A stretch of DNA of 64,000 bases from Cycas panzhihuaensis. Its lineage: Eukaryota > Cycadophyta. Below are positions 22,840-35,041 of the stretch, one piece after another (the first letter of the stretch is position 1; each line of letters begins with the position of its first letter). The notes under the pieces are model-generated. The model was not told the DNA's origin. It saw only the letters and a list, made by a program, of their open reading frames with translations, and did not search any database. Location: the NCBI GenBank assembly GCA_023213395.1, contig CM041465.1:62565741-62629740 (forward strand), written 5' to 3'. The translations under genes and the position numbers were made by a program.

Positions 22840-24070
22840 TATAGGAACATTGTATAATACCTTACTAAATAGTAGTATCATCCTAACGCTAGTGACCAGG
22901 TGAGGTCGCGAGTTAGGGCTACTGCTAAGTAGTATTTCCTCATAGAGGAGGTATTGTATAAGAGATCTTTTAGTGGGATCCTCCTTCACTGCATCAATCC
23001 TGATGAGGCAAATTAAATACTTTGTAAGTGCTATAATGACATTTGTGGGGGCTACTTGAAGGGCCAATCCATGGCCAGAGGATCTTTCGTATAGGTTATT
23101 ACTAACCATCTATTTTCAAGGATGCCCACTCCTATGTGTTGCATTGTCGTAGGTGCCAAGAGCATGCTAATATCTTTCATTCACCTTCTAAGGCCTTATA
23201 CCCAATTATTTCTCCATGGCATTTTTCCCAATGGGGATTAGACCTTGTGGGAGCTATAACCCTTCCTTCCTTGTCACAATACAAGTTTATGTTGACCGCG
23301 ATGGAGTCCTGCACTAAATGGGTTGAAGCCATTCCCTTATCATCTATTACTGGTAAGACTATAGCCACTTTCATCTACAAGTATATCATCTATCAATTTA
23401 GGGTTCCTGACATCCTGATCATAAATAATAGTACTTCTGTTTCTAATAAGAAGATGGACAAACTTTGTAGGAAGTTCAAGATATCCCACAAAACCTTATC
23501 TCTTTATTATTCCTAGGCCAATGACCAAATTGAATCTTTTAGAGAAACACTTATAAACATCTTAAAGAAAACAATTGCTCAATCCCAAAGGGATTGACAC
23601 CTCTAACTTCTTTCTGCTTTATGGATATATTACACTTCTATTTGCATAGTTATAGGATAACCCCATTCTCCCTCATGTATGGAATGAAGCAATCCTTCCT
23701 TTGGAAGTTGAAATCCCTCATTTATGAGTTTCTCTTCAAGGTCTCATCGACGAGGAGTCTTACCACCAAGCTCACCTCCTCAACCTTGAAGCATTAGATG
23801 AGAGACACTTGACATACCAAGAAAACCTCACCTCTAAGGCTAGGCCACAAAGAATATATGACAAATGTCTTCATGTTCAACCTTTAAACTTAGGACCATG
23901 TCCTTAAGCTTGAGTATCTCTATGACCACTTAACAAATTTAGGCCTAAATGGGTTAGTCCTTTGTCAATCTTGAGAGCCTCGATAATGGTGCCTATAGGA
24001 TAGCTATCCTAGAGGGTCTTGAATTCAAGAAAGATGGGAATGGCAAATTCTTAAAGAAGTTCTACATGTG
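22840..24070 (+). pseudogene. Integrase (T3), broken
   Basis: The zinc-binding part is at about 22900-23190, with KRSFSGILLHCINPDE, and LHCRRCQEHANIFHS giving the Cys pair. An open frame at 23136-23516 holds the start of the core: WGLDLVGAITLPSLSQY has the first Asp, while the second is Asn (ILIINNSTSV). The glutamate block near 23525 reads QIESFRET. The C-terminal part runs in other frames to about 24068. T4's copy (31840-33054) is slightly better preserved. Confidence 0.9.
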
Positions 24071-25000
24071 ACCCTTTCTACTCCCAAGTAGGATAGTAAT
24101 ACCCTCTTACTTTGAAATGAGCCTAAACTATCACCTAAGCACATTATTATTTCTCCTAGCCATAAGTATGGTGATGATTTAGAGTAGCTCTTTATCCTTT
24201 TGACTTCATTACTTGCATTACATCTCTTGTTTCCTTCTCGGGGGAGACCTGACATTTCCTAGTTAGGTAAGTAAACATCCTTTGCTTTCGAGCATGGAGT
24301 CATTTCCCAACTAGGGCCTTTTATTTCTTAGGTATCTATACCCCCTACTCACTTCCTTTGGATATCTATTATGCTCCACCTGACAGACATACGTAGCATC
24401 CCCTCCTAGTCTTACATTTATCCATCATTGATATGCATGGTAACCATGTGTGCCTACTACGAGTGTGGCATCACATGAAAGGAAGCACAAATATCATTTG
24501 CATAGGATCTAATAACAAAAACCATACATAGTAATCAACTATAACTATTTGAATGTATGACCCCTTATGCACCCATATCCATATGCATATGCTCATCTCT
24601 CTATGCATTATATAAACAAATAAACTACTTAACAAAGTAATAACATCACAAATCTATCATAACATCATCATAATGTATCAAATGGGGTACAAATTAGACC
24701 CCATTTATATATGTACAAAGTCATATGGTACAATAGAATCATATGGTGCATCATCTAGACAATATGCTTTAAGAAGCCAGAATCCTTATAGGGAGAAGTA
24801 CAATCATATGCTTACATGTGGTAAAAACTCCCTGGAGGCTTAAGCCTTTCCTATCCAAAATCCACAGTGTAGAGTGTCTTAGACACTGTGCTCTCAAGGG
24901 GTATCATCCCCTCATCTGCAAGATCTCTCACTTTGGGAGAACATACCTCCTAGGCTATTATGACATTACTATAAGATCCCTGCCTCATTGTCCTTGTCTT
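24071..25000 (+). other. 3' spacer of T3
   Basis: Noncoding spacer nearly identical to 33055-34000 of T4 and, reversed, to 1-690 of T1. It holds repeated ACATATG and CATATGCATATG words and the TCAAATGGGGTACAAATT block that recurs in all copies. No frame in it is kept between copies. Confidence 0.75.
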
Positions 25001-26220
25001 AAGGCCTCCTATAGGACATCGTCATGGTGTGCAACCTACTGTCTGACGACCTAGTGGTGATCTGCTCCACTAGATGGTTGTATCTAGCCTAGATATGATC
25101 TCTCTCTCCCTTAGCTCCATAGAGTCTCTCCTCTAACATGGGAATCTGGATCTTGCTCTCTACATCCATGCCCCGCCCTCCCTAGGCCTCCAATCCCTAT
25201 ACTTAGACCTATAGGGTGTCCCTTTTAACCACCAACTAGTCTATGTATGTTGTAGCTTATCTAGGGTGCTCTGTAGCTAGCCAACCCTCACATAAAGCCC
25301 CTTGGACTCTGACACCCATATATCCATAGCTTGAGCCAGTGGGGAAAGCGATGCTATGTGTGGCCTCGTCGATTTGGGATCCTTGCTAGATAGGATGGGA
25401 GGTTGTCCCTCCATGTAGACTTTGGAAAATAACTCATGTACTATCACATCCAATAGCCTCGCCATCTCTATTCCCCCTACCAAACCATGCATACTAAATA
25501 AAACCATCTAAGGAAGTAATAAATAATCAAAAGGATGTTTAGTCGTGGTAGAATATGATATCCTAGATGATTGGCTACTCCGCCTAGATGATCACCATGT
25601 CTACTATAGGTCCCCTTATATTGCCTCTATCTCCTTAACCTTGGCACTACCTCACCTAACACCCAGTCGCTAGGGTATCTCTTCCTCTAATCCCTCCTCT
25701 CCTAATATATCTCTATGTATGGTAGTTATCACCTCCGCCTTTACCACCATAGCTACCACTTCACTGGGATCTACCTACAAGTCCCCCTCTTCCTATTGGT
25801 CCTGTTGGTGGCTTATCTCCCCCTGCTGGCACTGATCGACCTGCCTTATCTCATGTAGGTCCTGATGGTCTTGCTCCATCCTCTCCATCTCCTCCATTGT
25901 CATCACTACCTTCATCAGGCTTATCTCCTAGATCTTTACCCTTATCATCACTCTTCCAAAGGATTGATCAATATGGATCCACCGTAGAGTTGGTTAGGGT
26001 TAGGAGATCCAGTGGTGTTATCCCCATTTATTACCACATATGGACCTGGTCCTCGATACCTTTGAATCTCGCTCACCACCTCTAAACTATAGGGGCCTTG
26101 GTTGAGATGGTATGTGGCCCTCCTTGCTATGTCACTACTTTGAAATGGTTGAAAAACTAGCACTAGAGTAGTGTACAGTATGAGAAACCTCCTCTCCCAG
26201 CCTAACAAAGTCTGAGAAAG
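25000..26220 (-). pseudogene. PMD-type accessory gene, 3' part (T3)
   Basis: On the minus strand exon 3 starts at 25419 after an AG acceptor (TTATTTTCCAAAG). It reads VYMEGQPPILSSKDPKSTRP, which pairs with AYAEGQPPIQ of T6, then a stretch with LEERLYGAKGERDHI that has heptad-like spacing. Part of exon 2, the PMD part, is at 25600-26220. The exon 2 donor that is GTGAGA in T2 and T6 reads GATATC here, so it is lost. Confidence 0.7.
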
Positions 26221-26979
26221 AAGTAGGAACCTCAAAAGATTGATTAAAAATGATTAAACCTTATAAAACTTAATGAAACTTAGATATAAACACTTCAAAT
26301 ATGTGTTAATGTATAGCAAAGAGAGGCTCTAAAAAATTATAGAGATTCTGAAAAAAAATAGTGTACAAATTAAAATAATTTTTTTTTTTAACAAAATACT
26401 ATATAAACTATTGATATAATGTTATAAACTAAATAAATATTGAACAAAAAACTTGTTGTGCTTTATACAAACTCACTCTAATCTCAAATGAAAGTGTTAA
26501 TGGAGACACAATAGAGTAGGTAAAAGAATGTTTCAATCTATATTCAAACCATTTCTGAAAACATTAACATAATTTCCTTTGAGAGGTCGTGTTGAAGAAC
26601 ATCGAGGGTTTTAAGCCCTAAAATATATATTCAAGAGGTAGGCGGAGCCTGTCCCAACCTCCATTCCAACCTTGAAATCCAAATTATAATAAAAAATAAG
26701 CAACTTAAAATAAAATAACATTAGATTATCCAAGTGATGGTTGGCATGTTCCCAAGATCCATTTACACACATATATGTAATGAATATAGTTCCAATATTT
26801 ACTCATTGTTGTTATAGTCAGATCAAAGTGGAGATCTAATTAGACTACTCTAGCCTTTTCCAATCAAGATTTAACACTATAGTGTGTTCTTGATCTTTTT
26901 AACTCAATGGTTCTATAGCTAGATTAAAGTAGAGATATAATTAGAGTACCTTTAAGGACCACCTGAGGCCTACTCACCT
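26221..26979. other. Unidentified AT-rich stretch between T3 and T4
   Basis: About 760 bases that match neither the accessory gene on its left nor gag on its right, nor any LTR here. It is AT-rich with a poly-T run near 26380. If T3 and T4 once shared an LTR as T6 and T7 do, that LTR has been replaced by this sequence. No gene seen. Confidence 0.6.
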
Positions 26980-28900
26980 CCCAAATCGGGTTGAGTATAC
27001 CTCCTAGCCAAGTGACCACACCTCAACCAGTTGTGGTCTACCCATCTCTAACTAGACCTAAGGGACCCTCGTGTCCCCCTTCTACTAGCCACATAGGTAA
27101 AATCCCCATGCATCCTTAACCCCAACCTAGGGATCTTTCTCTTTACGTACCCCTAGGATGCACTTCCCAACCATGGGGGTATGGAAAGGGAAATCTCCTC
27201 CCTACTATGGAGTATACTCTCTCCACCCATATGGTGTTGCACCACCCACAAGTGGCCCATATGGGCAAAACCCTATTCTACACTCGTCTGTTTCATCTTT
27301 GTGTATCACCTCACATGTAGTGCCTTCTCAAGGACAAAAAACTCCTCCCCAAGTACCCTTTTAATAAGGGGTGTATCCTTAAGGAAGAATAGGTCCCTCT
27401 TACTCATTCACCTATCTCTGAGTTCCTTCTCATCTGGGATTATTCGCTTCCCATCAAATAGGAGGGAATTCATATCCCTCTTTTAGCTAGACCTCTCAAG
27501 GAGGATTTTGGTGTCCATACGCATGTCCTCCTTCGTCTTTCATTGACCCATTAGCTCAACCAAGGCCCTATCCCTTCATTGATTGTAGGTCAACTCCTTT
27601 GTCCATTGAGGCATTAAGGGCCAACTTACTGCCTCACCTCCATAAGGAGCCTAAATTTGATGGGACCTCTTCACAAGACCCAACTGACTATGTCAATAGT
27701 TTCTCCATGGAATGTATTGATTACTAGGCCTATGATCACATCTTAATGAAACCTTTTCCACATTCCTTATAGGGTGATGGTCTTAACTAGTTCTACTACT
27801 TCCTTGCCCATTTAATTTATTCATTCCAATAACTTATGGATGAGTTTGTCAACTATTTTAACATTCCTCATCCCTTCAAGAGTGGAATGAAAGCCTTACT
27901 TTCCCTAAGAAAGGTCACCAGGAGATGAATCATGATTTTGTTAGGCACTTTCACGATCTCTTTCACTCCACGAAGGCCACGTTGCCTAAGGAGCTAAAGA
28001 GGAATCTCTTTGTGAATGCCCTATATCTCAAAGTACATGTTGAGGTCCAAAATGGGGATAATAACATATGATTCCATTATAGCTAAGTGCTTGGCTCTTG
28101 AGACTACTGAGATCTAAGTGGGTCTTAAGAGAGCTCTCAAATCATCAAAACAAAGAGAGACACCCCCCGTGTCGCATGAGAATACTTTGGATCCTTTGAC
28201 CTCTACATATTTTCTTTCAAGTGTATAATGAAGGAGCTTAAGCTCTAAGCTCCTCCCTCATCAGAAAACTTCCATAGACCTGTCCACCATGCCTCATAAG
28301 CCACACCTCCTAAGGATTGAAATACATGGTCCTCTCAAGCAAGGGAAACCAAGCCTTCCTTGGAAAAACGTGGCACTCCATCCATGGTGATTGCTTTCAT
28401 GAGGATTTGCAATGTAGGGTGCAACATCCTAAACCCACTCCACATCGTGATTCCTCTACCAAGCAGCTATCCAAGCCCAATTTAGACTAGCCTATCCATA
28501 AAGATCCCTTCTCCAAACAGAGCAAATGAGATCAACATACCTAATATAGAGGGAACTAAAATAGAAGAAAATTTGCTAACCCTCATCCCACATAAGCTAA
28601 AGAGAAGGTGGAAAGAAGTTCTTCCTCTTCTTTTGGTTCTTGCCATCATACCCCTTCACCTTCTTGATCTTGAAACAAGGGAAAGAGAGTTATCCAAATG
28701 CTCAGGACCATACCCCTATATGCTATAACTAGTTCTTAAGCAACTAAAGAGACCATAGGTGTGTCTTCCTCTTCTCAACTTGATCATCCCATAGATAACC
28801 CTCCTTTTGAGATTCCATCTCTCCCTAAGACCATTCTTGTTCACCCGAATCACTATGATTTCTGAAGGGCACTTCCCCAACCAACTGAGAAAGGGAAACC
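26980..28900 (+). pseudogene. gag, broken (T4)
   Basis: Gag forms the particle core. The Pro/Tyr-rich N-terminal part (27050-27360) has THKWPIWAKPYSTL and nearby words that match the T6 gag. The capsid-like part near 27920-28030 reads NHDFVRHFHDLFHSTKATLP and KELKRNLFVNALYLKV. A zinc-knuckle region at 28370-28417 reads HSIHGDCFHEDLQC; T5 has CSIHGDCFHGDSRC there, so the first Cys is now His. Many stops. Confidence 0.85.
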
Positions 28901-29119
28901 CTTCTTAATCATAAATGAGCTTCACACTGTGGCCAATTAGGATGTCCATGATGGATGTCTTGAGGAGTTGTCAAGAGCAACATGCTCTCCTTTTGGAGAC
29001 TTTAGGGTTGGTGGATGCATCTATCTAGACTTTGAGTACTACCCTAAGTCAGGAGCCCATCATCTCTTTCAACCTTAAAGATCTTCCTCTAACTAGTGAA
29101 AGGGAATTCTAATGGCATT

Positions 29120-29500
29120 ACCCTTTCACCATATCTATAGCCACTCTAGATTGTACACTTAGAAGAACTGTTATGGATAATGATTATTCTATTAATATTA
29201 TACCTCTACACATCATGTAGGATTTAGGCAAAGCACCTCTCAAGCCAGTTCCATGGCATTGCCAGGGCTATGATCATATTGACAAAATATCCTTATGATC
29301 TATCTCTATCCCTACTACCCTTGAGGACAAAATTGTTCTCATTGATACCATGGTCCTTGATCTAGACGTGGACAACAACCTTCTATTAGGATATTCATAG
29401 CTCGACCAGATGGTAGCCATGTGTTCGTCCCATTGGGGACAACTCAAATTCATCCACAAAGGACGAATGAAAGTTGTTGTTTTAGAGTGTGCTTCCATTA
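29120..29500 (+). pseudogene. Retroviral-type aspartic protease, broken (T4)
   Basis: The active-site block reads MDNDYSINIIPLHIM where related copies have DNGS (T6) or DSGS (T5), so the glycine of the Asp-x-Gly motif is lost. Then come LDVDNNLLLGYS and LKFIHKGRMKVV, the end of the domain, as in T5. The enzyme would cut Gag-Pol into its parts. Confidence 0.85.
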
Positions 29501-30330
29501 AATAATCTAACTGGTCCCATCAAGCAGTTCGTGATCTAATGAAGGGTAATAAATGCCCATCCACTCATGCTTCCACTTACATGATCAATATTCCTAGCAC
29601 TTCTTGCTCAAAGGAAGGACCTTTTACTTCCTCTTCTAACCTTATTTGTTTTGCCCCTATTGGTATAGCGAGCTATGGGTACCTCATCGTTTTGAGTGAC
29701 AATGAGTCTAACAAAGGAGGAAGAGGACCTCCCTCATCCCATATCCCTCCTAAACACCCGTAGGGAGCAGTTGCTTCATTCTAAGTCTTAACTTAGAACC
29801 CCTTCTATTAAGGAGCCCAATACTCTTGTTGAGTCATGTATGATCATTCCCATCTCTCATGTGACCTCCCACACCACTTCATGATCCACCTTGTCACCTT
29901 CTATGGGTGATAGGGATAGGGGACCTCTTATCTTCTGACATAAGAGGATACCTCCCAACTCTTTCGAAGAGTCCCTTAGCTATATTGAGTGGTGGATTGA
30001 TTGTTATGGGTCCATTGCTCCTCATCCTCTCCAAGTATAACTATCTATGGGGTAGACTACTTTGAGAATGATGAGGCATTGTTAGAGTATTTGGTAGGCT
30101 CCATGCCCAATCTCTGTCCTGGTCACCATAAGCTTGGTTACTGAAAGATATTAGCTCTTGGGTCACCCCTAGCTAACCTAAGCCAACCTAGTTCCCCTTT
30201 GGCCCTTCCTGTTAACCAAGCCCCCACCATTTCGAGGAGGGGAAGGCCATCTACATGGGGGCAACTAAGGACATCATCCTCGCCCCTAGCAAGGTCATCA
30301 AGGTAGGAGAAAAATATTATCGTGAAGAAA
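29501..30330 (+). pseudogene. Protease-RT linker (T4)
   Basis: A Ser/Pro-rich linker with no domain I recognise. An open part at 29539-29763 contains CSKEGPFTSSSNLICFAPIG. T6 has a matching linker at 56760-57640 and T5 at 39340-40160. The order protease, long linker, RT is common in Tat elements. Confidence 0.65.
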
Positions 30331-31140
30331 TGGAGGAGTACACACTCCTTTTCCAAGAGTTTCATGTACTTTTGATGTGGGATTACATTGATATGAAGGG
30401 AATAGATCCGTCCATCATCACCTATAATCTTATAACTATCCCGGGCACTCACCCCGTATAACAAAAGTAGTGCCCTCTTTATCCTAAGCTATATGTTCCC
30501 ATTAAGATAGAAGTTTAAAAACTCTTGGATGTAGGGTTGATCATTCTATTGATTACCCTAAATGGGTCTTCAACATCATTCCCGTTGCTAAAAGGAACGA
30601 AATGATTTAAGATATGTATTTATTTTTGAGATATCAACAATGTATGTCCTAAAGATATCTTTCCTTTACCTTTCATCAATTAGATTATCGATTACACTGA
30701 CGGATTTGAAGTCATATCATTAATGGATGGATTCTCTAGTTATAACCAAATCCAAATCTCCCCCAAATACCATCACGAAATGGCCTTCACTACATGTTGG
30801 GGTACCTTTGCTTACAAAGTAATGGCCTTCAGACTTAAAAACATAGGCAACACCTACCAAAGGCTCATGCAATTTGTCTTTCATAACCTCATAAATAAAA
30901 CCTTCAAGGTCTTTATCGATGATATGATGGGTCTCTCTCATAAGAAAGCCTATCACCCTAAGGATTTACATGCCATCTTTACATGATGTCACAAATACCA
31001 TGTCAGCTTAAACTGACTCAAATACGTATTTGAAGTAACCACCGACAAACTCCTAGGTTTCCTTGTTTCTAAACAAGGAATCCAGATCAACCCCAATAAG
31101 GTTAAATCCATCCTTGACATGCCTCTACCCAAAATACAAC
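30330..31140 (+). pseudogene. Reverse transcriptase (T4), broken
   Basis: The lead-in EEYTLLFQEFHVLLMWDY with KGIDPSII is the conserved start of Tat-type RT. The palm is open at 30723-30986: MDGFSSYNQIQISPKYHHEM, MAFRLKNIGNTYQRLMQFVF and VFIDDMMGLSHKK, with both aspartates of the catalytic pair kept. The thumb continues to about 31140 with FGFLVSKQGIQI-like wording. Fingers before 30720 are broken by stops. Confidence 0.92.
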
Positions 31141-31720
31141 ATTAAACCAAGTCATTTTTAGGTAGGTTGGATTTTCTTAGGCATTTTCTAGTGAACTTCA
31201 CCATAAATGCTAAACCCCTTATTAACCTATTGAAGAAGGGAGCCCTATTCCTTTGGTCTCCTAAGGCCCAGGAAGCTTTTTAAGAGCTCAAGAGACACTT
31301 GGCTTCTCTTTCGATCTTAACAGCCTGTATATTTGACTATCCCTTCATCCTTTATACCCTACCACTAATGAATCCTTAGGGACTATGCTCACCTAAGAGG
31401 ATGATTTAGGAACTAATCTTTCTATTTACTTCACTATCTAGACACTAGTCACTATTGAGCTTAAGTATTCTTTCACCAAGAAGGAGTGCCTTGCCTTGTT
31501 CCATACAACTAAGAAATTTAGGCATTACCTATATGACAATAGTACTCAGGTGATCGTTCAATCCAATCCCCTGAGATACCTCTTAACTCGATCTGACTTG
31601 ACTGGTAGGACTAGAAAATGGGTTGTCCTCCTTCAAGAGTATAACCATCAAATTGTTAATAGGAAATCAAAGAAGGGAATGGCAGCTGTTAAATAACTAG
31701 TTAATGTACCTATTTCTAAA
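31141..31720 (+). pseudogene. Connection and RNase H (T4), broken
   Basis: Blocks are LLKKGALF near 31235, KKECLALFHTTKKFRHYLYD and VQSNPLRYLLTRSDLTGRTR (open frame 31496-31696). The order and wording match T1, T2 and T3. It is interrupted near 31280-31460 by stops and a frameshift. Confidence 0.9.
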
Positions 31721-31799
31721 TCTTTAAATGTTACCAATGACGACTCCTTACCTGACGAGCCTATATTTTCCATCCAATAATCGTCACTGTAGCCATTAT

Positions 31800-33054
31800 C
31801 TAGTAGCAAATAGTATGGAGACATTGTATAATACCTTACTAAACAACAATATCATCCTAACACTAATGACAAGGTGAGGTCACGAGTTAGGGCTACTACT
31901 AGGTAGTATTTCCTCATAGAGGAGGTATTATACAAGAGATCTTTTAGTGGGATCCTCCTTCGCTGCATCAATCCTGATGAGGCAAACTAAATACTTTGCA
32001 AGTGTTATAATGACATTTGTGGGGGCCACTTCAGGGGCCAATCCATGGCCATAGGATCCTTCGTATGGGTTATTACTAACCATCCATTTTCAAGGATGTC
32101 CACGCCTATGTGTTGCATTATCGTAGGTGCCAGGAGCATGCTAATATCATTCATTCACCTCCTAAGGCCTTATACCCAATCATTTCTCCATGGCATTTTT
32201 CCCAATGGGGATTAGACCTTGTGGGAGCCATAACCCTTCCTTCCTTGTCACAATACAAGTTCATATTGACCGCGATGGAGTCCCGCACTAAATGGGTTGA
32301 AGCCATCCCTTTATTATCCATTACTAGCAAGACTATAACCACTTTCATCTACAAGTATATCATCTATCAATTTAGGGTTCCTGACATCCTGATCATAGAT
32401 AATGGTACTTCTGTTTGTAATAAGAAGATGGAAAAATTTTGTGGGAAGTTCAATATATCCCACAAAACCTTATCTCTTTCTTATTCCTAAGTGAATGACC
32501 AAATTAAATCTTTTAGCAAAACCGTTATAAACATCTTAAAGAAAATAATTCCTCAATCCCAAAGGGATTGACACCTCTAACTTCCTTCTGCTTTATGGAC
32601 ATATTACACTTCTATTCGCACAGCTACAGGGATAACCCCATTCTCCCTCATGTATGGAAATGAAGCAATCCTTCCATTGGAAGTTGAAATCCCTTATTTA
32701 TGAGTTTCTCTTCGAGGTCTCATTGATGAGGAGTCTTACCACCAAGCTCACCTCCTCAACCTTGAAGCCTTGGATGAGAGACACTTGATGGCATACCAAG
32801 AAAACCTCACCTCTAAGGCTAAGCCACGAAGAACATATGACAAATGTCTTCATCCTCAACCTTTAAATCCTAGGGACCATGTCCTTAAGATTGAGTATCT
32901 CTATGACTACTTATCCAAATTTAGGTCTAAATGGGTCAGTCTTTTTATCATTCTTGAGAGCCTTGACAATGGTGCCTATAGGATAGCTATCCTAGAGGGT
33001 CTTGAATTGAAGAAAGATGGGAATGGTAAATTCTTAAAGAAGTTCTACGTGTGA
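31800..33054 (+). pseudogene. Integrase (T4), broken
   Basis: The zinc part has the Cys pair in LHYRRCQEHANIIHS with the first Cys now Tyr. The core open frame (32110-32490) has WGLDLVGAITLPSLSQY and ILIIDNGTSVCNKKM, so both aspartates survive; the glutamate block reads QIKSFSKT, Glu to Lys. The C-terminal frame is open at 32770-33054 with IEYLYDYLSKFRSKWVSLF and ends at the stop used by all copies. Confidence 0.92.
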
Positions 33055-34000
33055 CCCTTTCTACTCCCAAGTAGGGTAGTAATACCTCTCTCTTACTCTG
33101 AAATGAGCCTAAACTATCACTCTAAGCACATTATTATTTCTCCTAGCCATAAGTATGATGATGATTTAGAGTATCTCTTCATCCTTTTGACTTCATTACT
33201 TGCATTACATCTCTTGTTTCCTTCTCAAGGGAGACCTGTCATTTCCTAGTTGGGTAAGTAAAGATCCTTTGCTTCTAAGCATGGAGTCACTTCCCAACTA
33301 GGGCCTTTTATTGCTTGGGTATATATACCCCCTACTTGCTTCCTTTGCATATCTATTACGCTCCACCTGATAGACATGTGTAGCATCCCCTCCTAGTCTT
33401 ACATTATTTATCCATCAATGATATGCATGGTAACCACGTGTGCCTACTACAAGTGTGGCATCACATGAAAGGAAGCACAAATATCATCTGCATATGATCT
33501 AATAATAAAAACCATACATAGTAATCAACTATAACTATTTGAATGCATGACCCTCAGGCACCCATATCCATATGTATATGCTCATATCTCTATGCATTAT
33601 ATAAACAAATAAACTACTCAACAAAGTAATAACATCACAAATCTATCATAACATCATCATCATGTATCAAATGGGGTACAAATTGGCCCCCATCTATATA
33701 TGTACAAAGTCATATGGCACAATAGAATCATATGGTGCATCATCTAGACAATATGCTTTAAGAAGCCAGAATCCTTGCAGGGAGGAGTAAAATAATATGC
33801 CTACATGTGGTAAAAACTCCCTGGAGGTTTAAGCCTTTCCTATCCAAAATCCACAGTGTATAGTGTCCTCGACACCATGCTCTCAAGGGGTATCATCCCC
33901 TCGTCTATAAGATCTCTTGCTTGGGGAGAACATGCCTCCTAGATCTTATGACATTGTTGCAAGATCCCCGCCTCATTGTCCTTGTCTCGATGCCTCCTCC
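33055..34000 (+). other. 3' spacer of T4
   Basis: Noncoding spacer almost identical to 24071-25000. It contains GGATATGCATG-type and CATATGTATATG words and the GCAGGGAGGAGT block. No gene. Confidence 0.75.
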
Positions 34001-35041
34001 TGACATCGTCATGGTTTGCATCCTATTGTCTAACAACCTAGTGGTGATTTTCTCCACTAGCTGATTATATCTAGCCTATATATGATCTCTCTCTCCTTCA
34101 GCTCTGTAGAGTCTCTCCTATAACATGATGATCTAGATCTTGCTCTATGCATCCCTGCCTCCTCCTTCTCCCTCGGCCTCCAATCCCTATACCTAGCCCT
34201 GTAGGGTGTCCCTCTTAGCCACCAACTAGTCTCTATATTGTAGCTTATCCAGGTGCTCAGAGCTAGCCAACCTCACATAGAGCCCCTTGACTCGCCACCC
34301 ATATATCCCTAGCTTGAGTCAATGGGGTAAACACCGCTATGTGTTCCTTGCTAATTTGGACTCCTTGCTAGTAGGATGGCAGGCTGTCCCTCCATGTAGA
34401 CTTTGGGAAATAACTCATGTACTATCACATCCAATAGCCTCACCATCTCTATTCCCCCTACCAAACCATGTATACTAAATAAAACCATCTAGGGAAGTAA
34501 TAAGTAATCAAAAGGATGTTGAGCTCTGCAGAATATGATATCCTAGATGACTAGCTCCTTCACCGGATGATCACCACCTCTACTATAGCTCTCCCTTCTA
34601 TTGCCTCTATCTCCTTGACCTTCAGCACTACCTCACCTTCTACCTAGGCTGCCAGGGTATCTCCTCCGTCTAATCCCTTCTCTCCTAATATCTCTCTATC
34701 TGTGGTAGCTATTGCTGCCTCGCCCGCCACCATAGCTACCACTTTAGTTGGGGCTCCACCGTAGCTCCCCTCTTGTTGGTCCTATTGGTGGCCTATTTCT
34801 TCTAACTGGCACTAATGGACCTGCCTTCTCTCATGTAGGTCCTAATGGTCCTGCTCCACCCTCCCTCTCCTCCATTGTCATCACTACCTTCATCGGGCTC
34901 ATCTCTTAGATCTCTGCCCTCATCATCACTCTCCTAGTGGATCGATCGATATGGATCCATTGTAGAGTTGGTCAGGGTTAGGAGATCCAATGATGTTATC
35001 CCCATCAATTACAGTATATGGACCTAGTCCGCGATACCTAT
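34000..35041 (-). pseudogene. PMD-type accessory gene, 3' exons (T4)
   Basis: Read on the minus strand. Exon 3 begins at 34400 after an AG acceptor and holds the VYMEGQPA-type start and coiled-coil-like text also seen in T3. Exon 2 continues from the far side of T5 (45806) to about 34600. T5 inserted at 35041/35042, inside exon 2. It is stop-rich. Confidence 0.75.
35037..35041 (+). repeat. Target-site duplication of T5, left copy
   Basis: CCTAT directly before the LTR end TGGACG. The right copy is at 45806-45810. In T3 the uninterrupted site reads ATACCTTTGAATCTCG at about 26055-26070, so the two T4 flanks join cleanly across T5. Confidence 0.95.

Larger units (their letters stand above)
22387..26220 (+). 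mobile_element. Tat-lineage Ty3/gypsy remnant T3 (RNase H to accessory gene)
   Basis: It starts in mid RNase H where T2's LTR ends and continues through integrase, spacer and the end of the opposite-strand accessory gene. It is closely related to T4 (compare 22392 onward with 31362 onward). It is CpG-poor and has many TAG stops. Its 5' half must lie on the other side of T2, in or before the gap. At about 26220 its accessory gene stops abruptly. Confidence 0.88.

Noticed and set aside
24071-26220. LTR pair at 24071-26220 and 33055-35041
   Set aside because: The two are near-identical and follow integrase, which first suggested LTRs. They contain the spacer and accessory gene, not TG...CA ends; the true LTRs are defined by T2, T5 and T6.
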